From positions 1-6,488 of the forward strand of contig BOAU01000098.1 in assembly GCA_026002025.1 (NCBI GenBank): a stretch of 6,488 bases of DNA. Reading direction: 5' to 3'. Made by a program: the position numbers and the translations under genes. How positions within the stretch are numbered: the first letter of the stretch is position 1; each line of letters begins with the position of its first letter. Below, in pieces: positions 1-5,598 of the stretch. This DNA comes from Spirochaetia bacterium. Lineage in GTDB: Bacteria; Spirochaetota; Spirochaetia; Treponematales; Breznakiellaceae. Below the pieces are notes generated by a model. It ran no database searches and was not told the DNA's origin. It worked only from the letters and a program-made list of their open reading frames with translations.

Positions 1-654
1 CTTCCCGGCCTGGGTCTGAAAGTGCGGTACATCCACAGCGAGGTGGAGACCATTGAACGGGTGGAGATCCTCACTCAACTGCGGCAGGGGGGCTTCGACA
101 TCCTGGTGGGGATCAACCTTCTCCGGGAAGGGATCGACCTGCCGGAAGTTTCCTTCATCGCTATCCTCGATGCCGATAAGATCGGCTTCCTCCGCTCCCT
201 CACGAGCCTGGTGCAGATCATAGGCCGGGCAGCCCGGAACGCCGCCGGGAAGGTGATCATGTACGCCGACCGGGAAAGCGACGCCATGCGCCAGGCTATC
301 GCCGAGACCGACCGGCGGCGGAAGATTCAGATGGACTACAACAACAAGCACGGCATCACCCCCACCACGGTGAAAAAGGCCATCGCCGACATCCTTACCC
401 GCCATGCCGAGGAGGAACAGGACGCCGCTGCCACCTCCATTGAGGTCCTCAAGCGGTCCTACAACGTGCTGGTCTCCGCCCAGCGGCAGCAGCTTATCCG
501 CGCCCTGGAAAACGAAATGCTGGAACACGCCAAAAACCTGGAATTCGAGCAGGCCGCCGCCATCCGGGACGAGATTGAGAAAGTTAAGGGGATCGGGGGC
601 CTTGAAGGGGGCAAAGGCGCGCCCAAAGGGAAAAAGAAGCAAAGTAAGTTATAA
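1..654 (+). CDS. uvrB: UvrB, excinuclease ABC subunit B (C-terminal part, 5' end outside window)
   Basis: UvrB is the damage-verifying helicase-like subunit of nucleotide excision repair. It is loaded by UvrA and recruits the UvrC nuclease. The reading frame is open from base 1, so the 217 residues visible here are the C-terminal third of a protein usually near 660-680 residues. Seen in order: the second helicase domain with FDILVGINLLREGIDLPEVS (helicase motif V region), ILDADK, and motif VI ending in QIIGRAARN; then HGITP, typical of the UvrB C-terminal linker; then a UVR (UvrC-binding) domain around NEMLEHAKNLEFEQAAAIRD. A lysine- and glycine-rich tail precedes the TAA stop. The stretch before motif VI reads DKIGFLRSLTSLVQ, whereas most UvrBs I know read DKEGFLRSERSLIQ (see findings). 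Identification is certain. Nothing upstream is visible, so its promoter and operon cannot be judged. The stop codon overlaps the first GTTATAAC repeat of the downstream spacer. Confidence 0.98.
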   Translation, partial: LPGLGLKVRYIHSEVETIERVEILTQLRQGGFDILVGINLLREGIDLPEVSFIAILDADKIGFLRSLTSLVQIIGRAARNAAGKVIMYADRESDAMRQAIAETDRRRKIQMDYNNKHGITPTTVKKAIADILTRHAEEEQDAAATSIEVLKRSYNVLVSAQRQQLIRALENEMLEHAKNLEFEQAAAIRDEIEKVKGIGGLEGGKGAPKGKKKQSKL

Positions 655-668
655 CCGCTAAAATCTAA

Positions 669-712
669 AAAAATTGATTTTTATCAGTTATAACTTATAA
701 AAATCAATTTTT
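669..712. repeat. 44-bp near-perfect palindrome downstream of uvrB
   Basis: The arms 669-684 and 697-712 are exact 16-bp reverse complements. Between them, AGTTATAACT (686-695) is itself a perfect palindrome on the same axis (690.5). Of 22 possible base pairs, 21 match; only the pair 685/696 (C opposite T) fails. In RNA this would fold into a long, AU-rich hairpin 15 bases after the uvrB stop codon. Its right arm ends in five U's, so it could act as a weak bidirectional terminator. As DNA, it places TTGATT (-35-like) in both orientations. It is not a GC-rich canonical intrinsic terminator, so I list it as a repeat rather than a proven terminator. Confidence 0.85.
674..701 (+). promoter_or_regulatory. 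Candidate upstream promoter with dyad in the spacer
   Basis: TTGATT at 674-679 is followed after 16 bp by TATAAA at 696-701. The palindrome AGTTATAACT (686-695) fills the end of the spacer. The same arrangement recurs at 756-784, which is the main reason to take it seriously. In such AT-rich DNA, chance matches are frequent. If active, it would give an 80-90 base leader for the ATPase gene. Confidence 0.35.
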
Positions 713-755
713 ATAAGTATTATGATTTATAACCGCTAAATTTTCTATTTTCTGC

Positions 756-784
756 TTGATTATCAGTTATAACTGTTATATACT
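756..784 (+). promoter_or_regulatory. Candidate promoter of the DUF4143 ATPase gene, possibly leaderless
   Basis: TTGATT (756-761, four of six to the -35 consensus) is separated by an ideal 17 bp from TATACT (779-784, five of six to the -10 consensus). The spacer contains the palindrome AGTTATAACT (765-774), placed where a bound repressor would block RNA polymerase. A start about seven bases after the -10 box falls at or next to the ATG at 791, which would make the mRNA leaderless. This agrees with the lack of a properly spaced Shine-Dalgarno sequence: the only purine run, AAGG, ends one base before the ATG. Transcription was not measured. Confidence 0.55.
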
Positions 785-790
785 CAAGGC

Positions 791-1996
791 ATGATACAAC
801 GGGATGTCTATATTGAGCGGGTCCTGCCCTTTATCAACAAGGATCTAATCAAAGTTATCACCGGGATACGGCGCTGCGGTAAATCGGTTGTTTTGGGGCT
901 CATTCAGGAGGAACTCCTTACCCAGGGGGTAAGGCCCGGCAATTTCCTGAGCTTCAACTTTGAAGACATGGACTACGCTGCCCTCTGCACCGCCCAGGCC
1001 CTGCACGATCATCTTAAGAAAAAAATCGCCGGTATAAAGGGGAAGGTTTATCTCTTTTTTGATGAAATCCAGGAGGTGGCGGACTGGGAAAAATGCGTCA
1101 ACTCCCTGCGGGTGAGTTTTGATACGGATATTTACATTACCGGGTCCAACGCCGCCCTTCTCTCCGGGGAACTGGCTACCTATCTGGCCGGGCGCTATGT
1201 GGAAATCACCATTTATCCCTTTTCGTTTGCCGAATTTTTGGAGCTCTACCGGTTCCGGGACCCCCTTATAACAGAAAGTGAGGCCTTCAATAAATACATT
1301 TCCCTGGGGGGAATGCCCTTTCTGCATAACCTGCAATTTGAAGAGGCGGCGTCGAATCAGTATCTAAAGGATGTCTATAATTCGGTGGTCTTAAAGGATA
1401 TTATGAAGCGCAACAATATCCGGGATGTGGACCTTCTGGAACGGATCATCCTCTATGTGATGTCCAACACGGGGCAGCCCTTTTCCGCTACCAGCCTTTC
1501 CAAATATTTCAAAAACGAAAACCGTATCGTGTCGCCGGAGACCATCCTGAATTACATCAAGGCCTGCGAAAACGCCTTTTTGTTTCATCAGGCCAGGCGG
1601 CAGGACCTTAAGGGCAAAAAAATCTTAAGGGTAAACGAAAAATACTACATTGCCGACCACGGCCTGGGCGCGGCGGTCTGCGGAAAAAATGCCATTGATA
1701 TCAACCTGATTCTGGAAAACATCGTCTACATGGAACTGCGCCGCCGGGGCTACAGTATTACTGTGGGCAGGGCTGACGAAAAAGAAATCGACTTTGTGGG
1801 AGAAAAGCAGGGGGAGCGGATATATGTCCAGGTTGCCTATCTTTTGGCTTCCCCGGAAACCATAGCGCGGGAATTTGATCCCCTGCTGGATATCCGGGAC
1901 AACTACCCCAAGTATGTACTCTCCATGGATGAATTTGATTTTAGCCGGGAAGGGATTATACACCGGAATATAAGGGAGTGGGCGCTGGGGAGATGA
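791..1996 (+). CDS. AAA_14 / DUF4143 family ATP-binding protein
   Basis: This is a complete 401-residue member of the widespread AAA ATPase family with a DUF4143 C-terminal half. Its cellular role is not established for most members. Seen: Walker A GIRRCGKS (residues 25-32), Walker B VYLFFDE (86-92), a sensor-like TGSN (117-120), AGRY (133-136) with a possible arginine finger, then the DUF4143 region from about residue 190. The C-terminus has the remnant of a restriction-endonuclease-like fold: ENIVYMEL (309-316), EIDF (332-335) and YVQVAY (345-350). QVAY stands where an active nuclease would have ExK, so cleavage is unlikely; as far as I recall this is typical of the family. Length is normal and the frame intact. 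The ATG at 791 matches the family's usual start. It is alone on its strand and converges on the ECF operon with a 1-bp gap. It resembles predicted regulatory or toxin-like ATPases, but I assign no function. Confidence 0.93.
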   Translation: MIQRDVYIERVLPFINKDLIKVITGIRRCGKSVVLGLIQEELLTQGVRPGNFLSFNFEDMDYAALCTAQALHDHLKKKIAGIKGKVYLFFDEIQEVADWEKCVNSLRVSFDTDIYITGSNAALLSGELATYLAGRYVEITIYPFSFAEFLELYRFRDPLITESEAFNKYISLGGMPFLHNLQFEEAASNQYLKDVYNSVVLKDIMKRNNIRDVDLLERIILYVMSNTGQPFSATSLSKYFKNENRIVSPETILNYIKACENAFLFHQARRQDLKGKKILRVNEKYYIADHGLGAAVCGKNAIDINLILENIVYMELRRRGYSITVGRADEKEIDFVGEKQGERIYVQVAYLLASPETIAREFDPLLDIRDNYPKYVLSMDEFDFSREGIIHRNIREWALGR

Positions 1997-1997
1997 T

Positions 1998-3098
1998 TTA
2001 AACCAGGCCCTCACTGAAAGCGCATATCTTTTCCCACATTGCATCCATGGACTCTATCAAGGCGATTTGACTGCGGCACCGGTCGATGTTGTGGCCGGGG
2101 CGGTCGATATGGTAATAATGATCCCCCTCAAGGTAATCGGTGAGGAAACGCAGAGCCATTATCTGGGTAATGTTCCTGCCCGCTTCGGCCAATAGGGTTT
2201 TTTCTTTGGGGTTGAGAAAGACTGAGGCCTCCGACAGGTAACCTTCGAGCAGGGCCTTGAAAAAATTGAAGTTAAAGGCAACCTTTGAAAGGTCCTGCTC
2301 ATCCTCCGCCGCCTGATTGGTTCCGCTGCGTATCAAATCCCCCAAATCGAAAAGGGATGAGCCGGGCATGACCGTATCCAGATCAACCACGCAGAAAACC
2401 TTTTCATCGGTATCGCTGATAAGGATATTGTTCATCTTAGCATCGTTGTGGCATATCCGTTCCGGGATCGAGCCGTCCGCCAGGGCGTTGATCAGGATGC
2501 CGCCCCGCTCTTCATTTTTTTCCATAAAGGTAATTTCAGCGGCGGCTTCTTTTGCACGGCTACACACATCATTCCGCAGGGCTTCGTAGAAACGCTGATA
2601 CCGGGTTTTCATATTGTGAAAGTTGGGGATGGTTTCGTTCAGGCGCTTCCCCGGAATATCCGACAGCTGTTTCTGGAACCGGCCCACAGCGGCGCCCAAA
2701 AAGCGCAGTTCCGATGGGGTTTGGGCCGTTTCCAGGGAATGTACGCCCTCAATAAAAAGATAGGTCCGCCACCAGCCGCCTTCCCTGTCCCGGGCAAAGG
2801 GCTTTCCATCCTTTGTGGGAACCACCGTAAGGGTCCGGACACTGCTGTTTTTTTCATGCCGGTATTTCTCCGCGATGTGCCGGGTCACCCGCAAAATATT
2901 TTCCATCACCTCATCGGGATGCAAAAACACCTGATCGTTGATCTTTTGATGGGTATAGCGGACCAAAGTCCCGCCCTGGTTCCAGGATGACACAAAGGTA
3001 CTGTTGATGTGGCCGTTGCCCAGGGGGGCGAGACCCTGAAAATCACCGTATATGGCGAATTGGGACAGGACATCAGTAAAAATGTTGGGTGTATCCAT
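1998..3098 (-). CDS. NahK-like small-molecule kinase (aminoglycoside phosphotransferase fold)
   Basis: This 366-residue protein has the APH/choline-kinase-like fold and most resembles N-acetylhexosamine 1-kinase (NahK), which phosphorylates GlcNAc/GalNAc at C1 using ATP. Seen: a nucleotide-loop GNGHIN (27-32), QKIND (51-55), a segment TIPNFHNM (156-163) reminiscent of NahK, the catalytic loop CHNDAKMNN (216-224) with presumed base D219, and metal-binding DLDTVMPG (239-246). Length fits NahK (about 360). It is cytosolic, with no membrane segment. It is the last gene of the ECF operon; its ATG lies 9 bp after the ecfT stop and has no clear Shine-Dalgarno sequence, so coupled translation is likely. 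The position suggests it phosphorylates the transported compound, but an amino-sugar kinase acting independently is equally possible. Related folds use thiamine, homoserine, choline or methylthioribose, so the substrate is open. The family call is strong; the substrate is unproven. Confidence 0.85.
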   Translation of the reverse strand: MDTPNIFTDVLSQFAIYGDFQGLAPLGNGHINSTFVSSWNQGGTLVRYTHQKINDQVFLHPDEVMENILRVTRHIAEKYRHEKNSSVRTLTVVPTKDGKPFARDREGGWWRTYLFIEGVHSLETAQTPSELRFLGAAVGRFQKQLSDIPGKRLNETIPNFHNMKTRYQRFYEALRNDVCSRAKEAAAEITFMEKNEERGGILINALADGSIPERICHNDAKMNNILISDTDEKVFCVVDLDTVMPGSSLFDLGDLIRSGTNQAAEDEQDLSKVAFNFNFFKALLEGYLSEASVFLNPKEKTLLAEAGRNITQIMALRFLTDYLEGDHYYHIDRPGHNIDRCRSQIALIESMDAMWEKICAFSEGLV

Positions 3099-3107
3099 AT
3101 ATCTATT

Positions 3108-3869
3108 TTACACCAAAAGCGCCGTTACGATCACCAGGGCGCAAAGGACAAGGGCCGCCGCGTCTTGCAGGCTGAAGGTGTAACGTTTGTAACCGCTTGA
3201 GGGTTTTCGGAAATTGAAGCCCCGCAGTTCCGCAGAGATGGCCCCTCCCTCAATTTTGCGCACCGAGGAGATGAGCAGCGGCACACAGAGGGGCAGTAAA
3301 AGCCGTATCTTCTTTAAAAAATTCTTCGTGTCAAATTCCACCCCCCGGGCAATCTGGGCTTCCATGATGGCCTCCATTTCATCGGCAAAAAGGGGGATAA
3401 AGCGGATCGCCGTGGTCAGCACAAAGGTGTACTTGTAGGGGATGCGCAGGTAACGGTTCAGCACATTGGAGATATCGCTCATGCGGGTAACCGAAAGCAT
3501 CAGGGTGAGGGGCATGGTGGCGGCGATGAGCCGGGACACAAAGAGCAGGGAAAAGAGGAGCCCCGTGTCGGTGATGTAGATGTTGAGGGGGAACATGACG
3601 AGCACGGTTCCCTCACGGACAAAAAAGATCTGAACCAGAAAAAGCACGATGGAAAGTTTTACCAGTGAAAGGAGGATGCGGAGGGATCGGCCGATGATGC
3701 CGCCGAGGGCGGCAAGGCAAAGGTTGAGGGCGAGGATGCACAACACCAGAACCAGGCTGTCGCCGATAAAACAGGAAGCGCAGAGGCCGAAGGCGAGGAT
3801 CAGTTTAGTAAGGGGGTTCAGCCGGTGGAGGAAGGAATCCCCGGCGACGTAATCCAAAAGGCCGGTCAT
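3108..3869 (-). CDS. ecfT: EcfT, energy-coupling factor transporter transmembrane component
   Basis: EcfT is the membrane scaffold that joins the S component to the two ATPases and transmits ATP-driven movement. The 253-residue protein has the family hallmark near the N-terminus (FLHRLNPLTKL, 13-23) and several hydrophobic membrane segments (about 22-57, 64-84, 104-126 and 235-253). Two coupling-helix motifs that dock into the ATPase grooves are present: AQIARG (171-176) and AELRGF (213-218). The second has Leu-Arg-Gly in place of the common Ala-Arg-Gly. Length is typical. The ATG overlaps the stop codon of the upstream ATPase gene as ATGA (3866-3869) and has a good GGAGG six bases upstream, which sits in a small hairpin. 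The intact T component with A, A' and S next to it makes a complete dedicated ECF importer. Confidence 0.95.
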   Translation of the reverse strand: MTGLLDYVAGDSFLHRLNPLTKLILAFGLCASCFIGDSLVLVLCILALNLCLAALGGIIGRSLRILLSLVKLSIVLFLVQIFFVREGTVLVMFPLNIYITDTGLLFSLLFVSRLIAATMPLTLMLSVTRMSDISNVLNRYLRIPYKYTFVLTTAIRFIPLFADEMEAIMEAQIARGVEFDTKNFLKKIRLLLPLCVPLLISSVRKIEGGAISAELRGFNFRKPSSGYKRYTFSLQDAAALVLCALVIVTALLV

Positions 3870-4732
3870 TGGGCGCCTCCAAAGGCGCCTTTACCTCCTG
3901 TAACGGCTCCCGGCCCAACTGCGGCGGCCATCTCATCTACGGTGTAGACCTCTTCAAAACCTTGGCCCAGGCTTAAAGCCAGGGCGGGGATCTGGGCGGG
4001 GAGGAGGGATGCCTGTTCTAACAGGGCTTGGTCCTTCATGATCTGCCTGACCGGGCCGTCACCGATAAGGGCGCCCTTGCTCAGTACCAGCGCCCGCCGG
4101 GCAAAATCAGACACCACCTCCATGTCGTGGGAGATCATCAAAATCGTGGTTCCCCGGGCATGGAGATCAGAAATGATTTTCATAATGGTCATACATTCCC
4201 GGTAATCCAGACCCGTGGTAGGTTCGTCCAGAATGAGCAGTTCCGGGCGGCGGGCCAACACCGAGGCCAGGGCCGTCTGCTGCCGTTCCCCCCGGGAAAG
4301 GCCGAAGGGGTCACGGCTGCCATCAAGGCCGAAGAGGGCGAGCATTTCCTCACAGCGGCGCTGCTTTTCTGTTTCAAGTTCTGCGGCGGATAGGCCCGCA
4401 TCTGAAAGGGCATATTCCAGGCCAAAGAGGATCTCCTCCCGGACACTGGTCTGGCAGAGCTGTCGGTCGGGGTTCTGGAAAAGGTAGCCCGCCCGGCGGG
4501 CAAGGACGCTGGTTTTAACTTTCCGGGTGTCAAGCTCTGCCAGCAGAACCTTTCCGGTGCTGGGCTTGAGGAGGCCGTTGGCGAGCCGGCAGAGGGTGGA
4601 TTTTCCCGCGCCGTTTTCCCCCAGCAGGGCAACAAATTCGCCGGGTTTTATGGTAAAGGACACATCGTTGATGATAGTCTCCTGACCCGCCGATGACGGG
4701 TAACTGAAACCAACCTGTTCAAAGCGCAGCAC
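3866..4732 (-). CDS. ecfA2: ECF transporter ATPase, second subunit (A')
   Basis: This is the second ABC ATPase of the energy-coupling factor module, expected to pair with the upstream ATPase under EcfT. With the start chosen here it has 288 residues. Motifs: Walker A GENGAGKST (38-46), Q-loop YLFQNPDRQ (83-91, Q86), signature LSRGE (145-149), Walker B LLILDEP (165-171), D-loop TTGLDY (172-177), and canonical switch His202 in ISHD. The signature differs from LSGGQ. The C-terminal 60-70 residues are an Ala/Gly-rich tail beyond the core. A GTG start at 4732 is preferred because AAAGGAGG (4746-4739) lies six bases upstream. A TTG start at 4753 would put this Shine-Dalgarno inside the gene. The gene overlaps the end of ecfA1 by 14 bp and overlaps ecfT by 4 bp. 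The family call is certain; the A1/A2 label follows gene order only. Confidence 0.93.
   Translation of the reverse strand: MLRFEQVGFSYPSSAGQETIINDVSFTIKPGEFVALLGENGAGKSTLCRLANGLLKPSTGKVLLAELDTRKVKTSVLARRAGYLFQNPDRQLCQTSVREEILFGLEYALSDAGLSAAELETEKQRRCEEMLALFGLDGSRDPFGLSRGERQQTALASVLARRPELLILDEPTTGLDYRECMTIMKIISDLHARGTTILMISHDMEVVSDFARRALVLSKGALIGDGPVRQIMKDQALLEQASLLPAQIPALALSLGQGFEEVYTVDEMAAAVGPGAVTGGKGAFGGAQ
3872..3889 (-). promoter_or_regulatory. GC hairpin overlapping the ecfT Shine-Dalgarno
   Basis: On the mRNA, GGCGCC (3889-3884) can pair with GGCGCC (3877-3872) around a 6-base loop. The ecfT Shine-Dalgarno GGAGG (3880-3876) lies half in the loop and half in the 3' arm, with six bases to the ATG. 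The hairpin is inside the last codons of the upstream ATPase gene (…GAFGGAQ). A ribosome finishing that gene would melt it, so it could tie EcfT synthesis to translation of its partner ATPase. The pairing is seen in the sequence; the coupling role is inferred. Confidence 0.55.
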
Positions 4733-5585
4733 GGCGGGCCTCCTTTGCACCAATTACATCCTTCATCATCAGTTGGGCCTGATTCAGATCGTGGGGCAAT
4801 GCCCCGGAATAGAGCCCTTTCTCCCGCAGTGTTTCACCCAGGGTGGTTACCCGTGGAATATTGACACCGGCGCTTTCAAGGATGTCCGGGCGCTGCAAAA
4901 CTTCACCCACCGCGCCGTGCCGGACCAGGACGCCCCCTTCCATCACCGCAAGGCGTTTGGCGAATTCACAGAGGAGCATGATCTTCTGCTCCACCACCAC
5001 AATGGTGATGCCGTGCTGTTCGTTCAATTCTTTCAAGTATTCAAAAATTTTACGGCTGGAACGGGGGTCCAGTTCGCCGGAAGGTTCGTCCAGGACGATG
5101 ATCCGGGGCCGCAGGGCGGTGATGGCCGCAATGGCCACTTTCTGCTTCTGGCCCCCGGAAAGGGTGCTGATGGCCCGCTTCCGCAGTTCCGGGATGCCCG
5201 CCGCAGTGAGGGCTTCGGTCAGGCGGCTTTCAATTTCAGCATGATCCACGGCGAAATTTTCCAGACCGAAGAGTATCTCGTCCTCCACCACGGAGGCCAC
5301 CATCTGGCCATCGATGTCCTGGAAGACGCTCCCCACCTGCCGGGACAGGTTTTCGGTCCCGGCGTCCACCGTGTCCAGGCCGTTGATCAGCACGGAACCG
5401 TAAAAGTCCCCGGCGTAGTGATGGGGAACCACCCCGTTCAGGGCATAGGTGAGGGTAGACTTTCCCGCCCCGGAGGAGCCAATGATCCCGAGGAAATCCC
5501 CATCGGGGATTTCCAGATTGATCCCCGAAAGGGCGTTTTTTTCGGCCCCGGCATAGCGAAAACTTAAATCCTTTATTGCAATCAC
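4719..5585 (-). CDS. ecfA1: ECF transporter ATPase, first subunit (A), with Gln in the H-loop
   Basis: This is the first ABC ATPase of the ECF importer, 288 residues. Motifs: Walker A GSSGAGKST (36-44), Q-loop VFQDIDGQ (87-94, Q89), DEILFGLEN (102-110, a typical ECF ATPase segment), canonical signature LSGGQ (142-146), Walker B IIVLDEP (162-168) with Glu167, and D-loop SGELDP (169-174). The expected switch histidine is replaced: VVVEQK (196-201) has Gln200 where related proteins have VEHK/VEHR or THD. The start is GTG at 5585, giving MIAIKDLSFRY as expected for the family. It lies 13 bp after the S-component stop and has no clear Shine-Dalgarno, so coupling is likely. It overlaps ecfA2 by 14 bp. 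Walker A and the catalytic Glu are intact, so it is not a decayed gene. Confidence 0.95.
   Translation of the reverse strand: MIAIKDLSFRYAGAEKNALSGINLEIPDGDFLGIIGSSGAGKSTLTYALNGVVPHHYAGDFYGSVLINGLDTVDAGTENLSRQVGSVFQDIDGQMVASVVEDEILFGLENFAVDHAEIESRLTEALTAAGIPELRKRAISTLSGGQKQKVAIAAITALRPRIIVLDEPSGELDPRSSRKIFEYLKELNEQHGITIVVVEQKIMLLCEFAKRLAVMEGGVLVRHGAVGEVLQRPDILESAGVNIPRVTTLGETLREKGLYSGALPHDLNQAQLMMKDVIGAKEARRAAL
4739..4746 (-). promoter_or_regulatory. Strong Shine-Dalgarno that decides the ecfA2 start
   Basis: On the minus strand AAAGGAGG is followed by six bases (CCCGCC) and GTG at 4732. The site lies in the last codons of ecfA1 (…KEARRAAL). It makes GTG 4732, not the in-frame TTG at 4753, the likely start of the second ATPase, and moves the protein start to MLRFEQVGF, where ABC ATPases of this family normally begin. 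Confidence 0.8.
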
Positions 5586-5598
5586 GATTGATACTGTC

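Larger units (their letters stand above)
648..773. repeat. Four-copy GTTATAAC dyad array, 39-40 bp period
   Basis: Four copies of an 8-bp self-complementary element occur at 648-655, 687-694, 726-733 (first base T instead of G) and 766-773. Their centres are 39, 39 and 40 bp apart. Copies 2 and 4 share a longer identical 15-mer, TTATCAGTTATAACT (681-695 and 760-774). Copies 1 and 3 share an identical 14-mer, TTATAACCGCTAAA (649-662 and 727-740). The 78-79 bp offset between matching pairs suggests an old tandem duplication of a two-site unit. The first copy overlaps the uvrB stop codon, and the array ends just before the ATPase start. The arrangement suits binding sites for a dimeric regulator; that role is inferred. 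Confidence 0.75.

Noticed and set aside
648..773. Regular repeats as a degenerate CRISPR array
   Set aside because: Repeat cores are only 8-15 bp, the spacers are AT-rich and partly related to each other, and no cas gene is in view.
1730..1840. C-terminal part of the DUF4143 ATPase as an active nuclease
   Set aside because: EIDF is present, but QVAY replaces the catalytic ExK, so I treat the fold as non-catalytic.
791..1996. ATPase gene and its repeats as a mobile element
   Set aside because: No transposase, terminal inverted repeats around the gene, or target-site duplication could be found.
1977..2015. Hairpin-like match AGTG/CACT and CTGG/CCAG spanning the convergent stop codons, as a possible bidirectional terminator
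   Set aside because: The stem has two mismatches and a bulge and there is no U-tract on either side, so it is not convincing.
2448..2990. Long open frame on the plus strand opposite the kinase
   Set aside because: It is a shadow of the kinase gene, with no domain or ribosome binding site supporting it.
4773..5567. Long open frame on the plus strand opposite ecfA1
   Set aside because: It is antisense to a certain ABC ATPase gene, has no recognisable motifs, and is explained by codon bias of the real gene.
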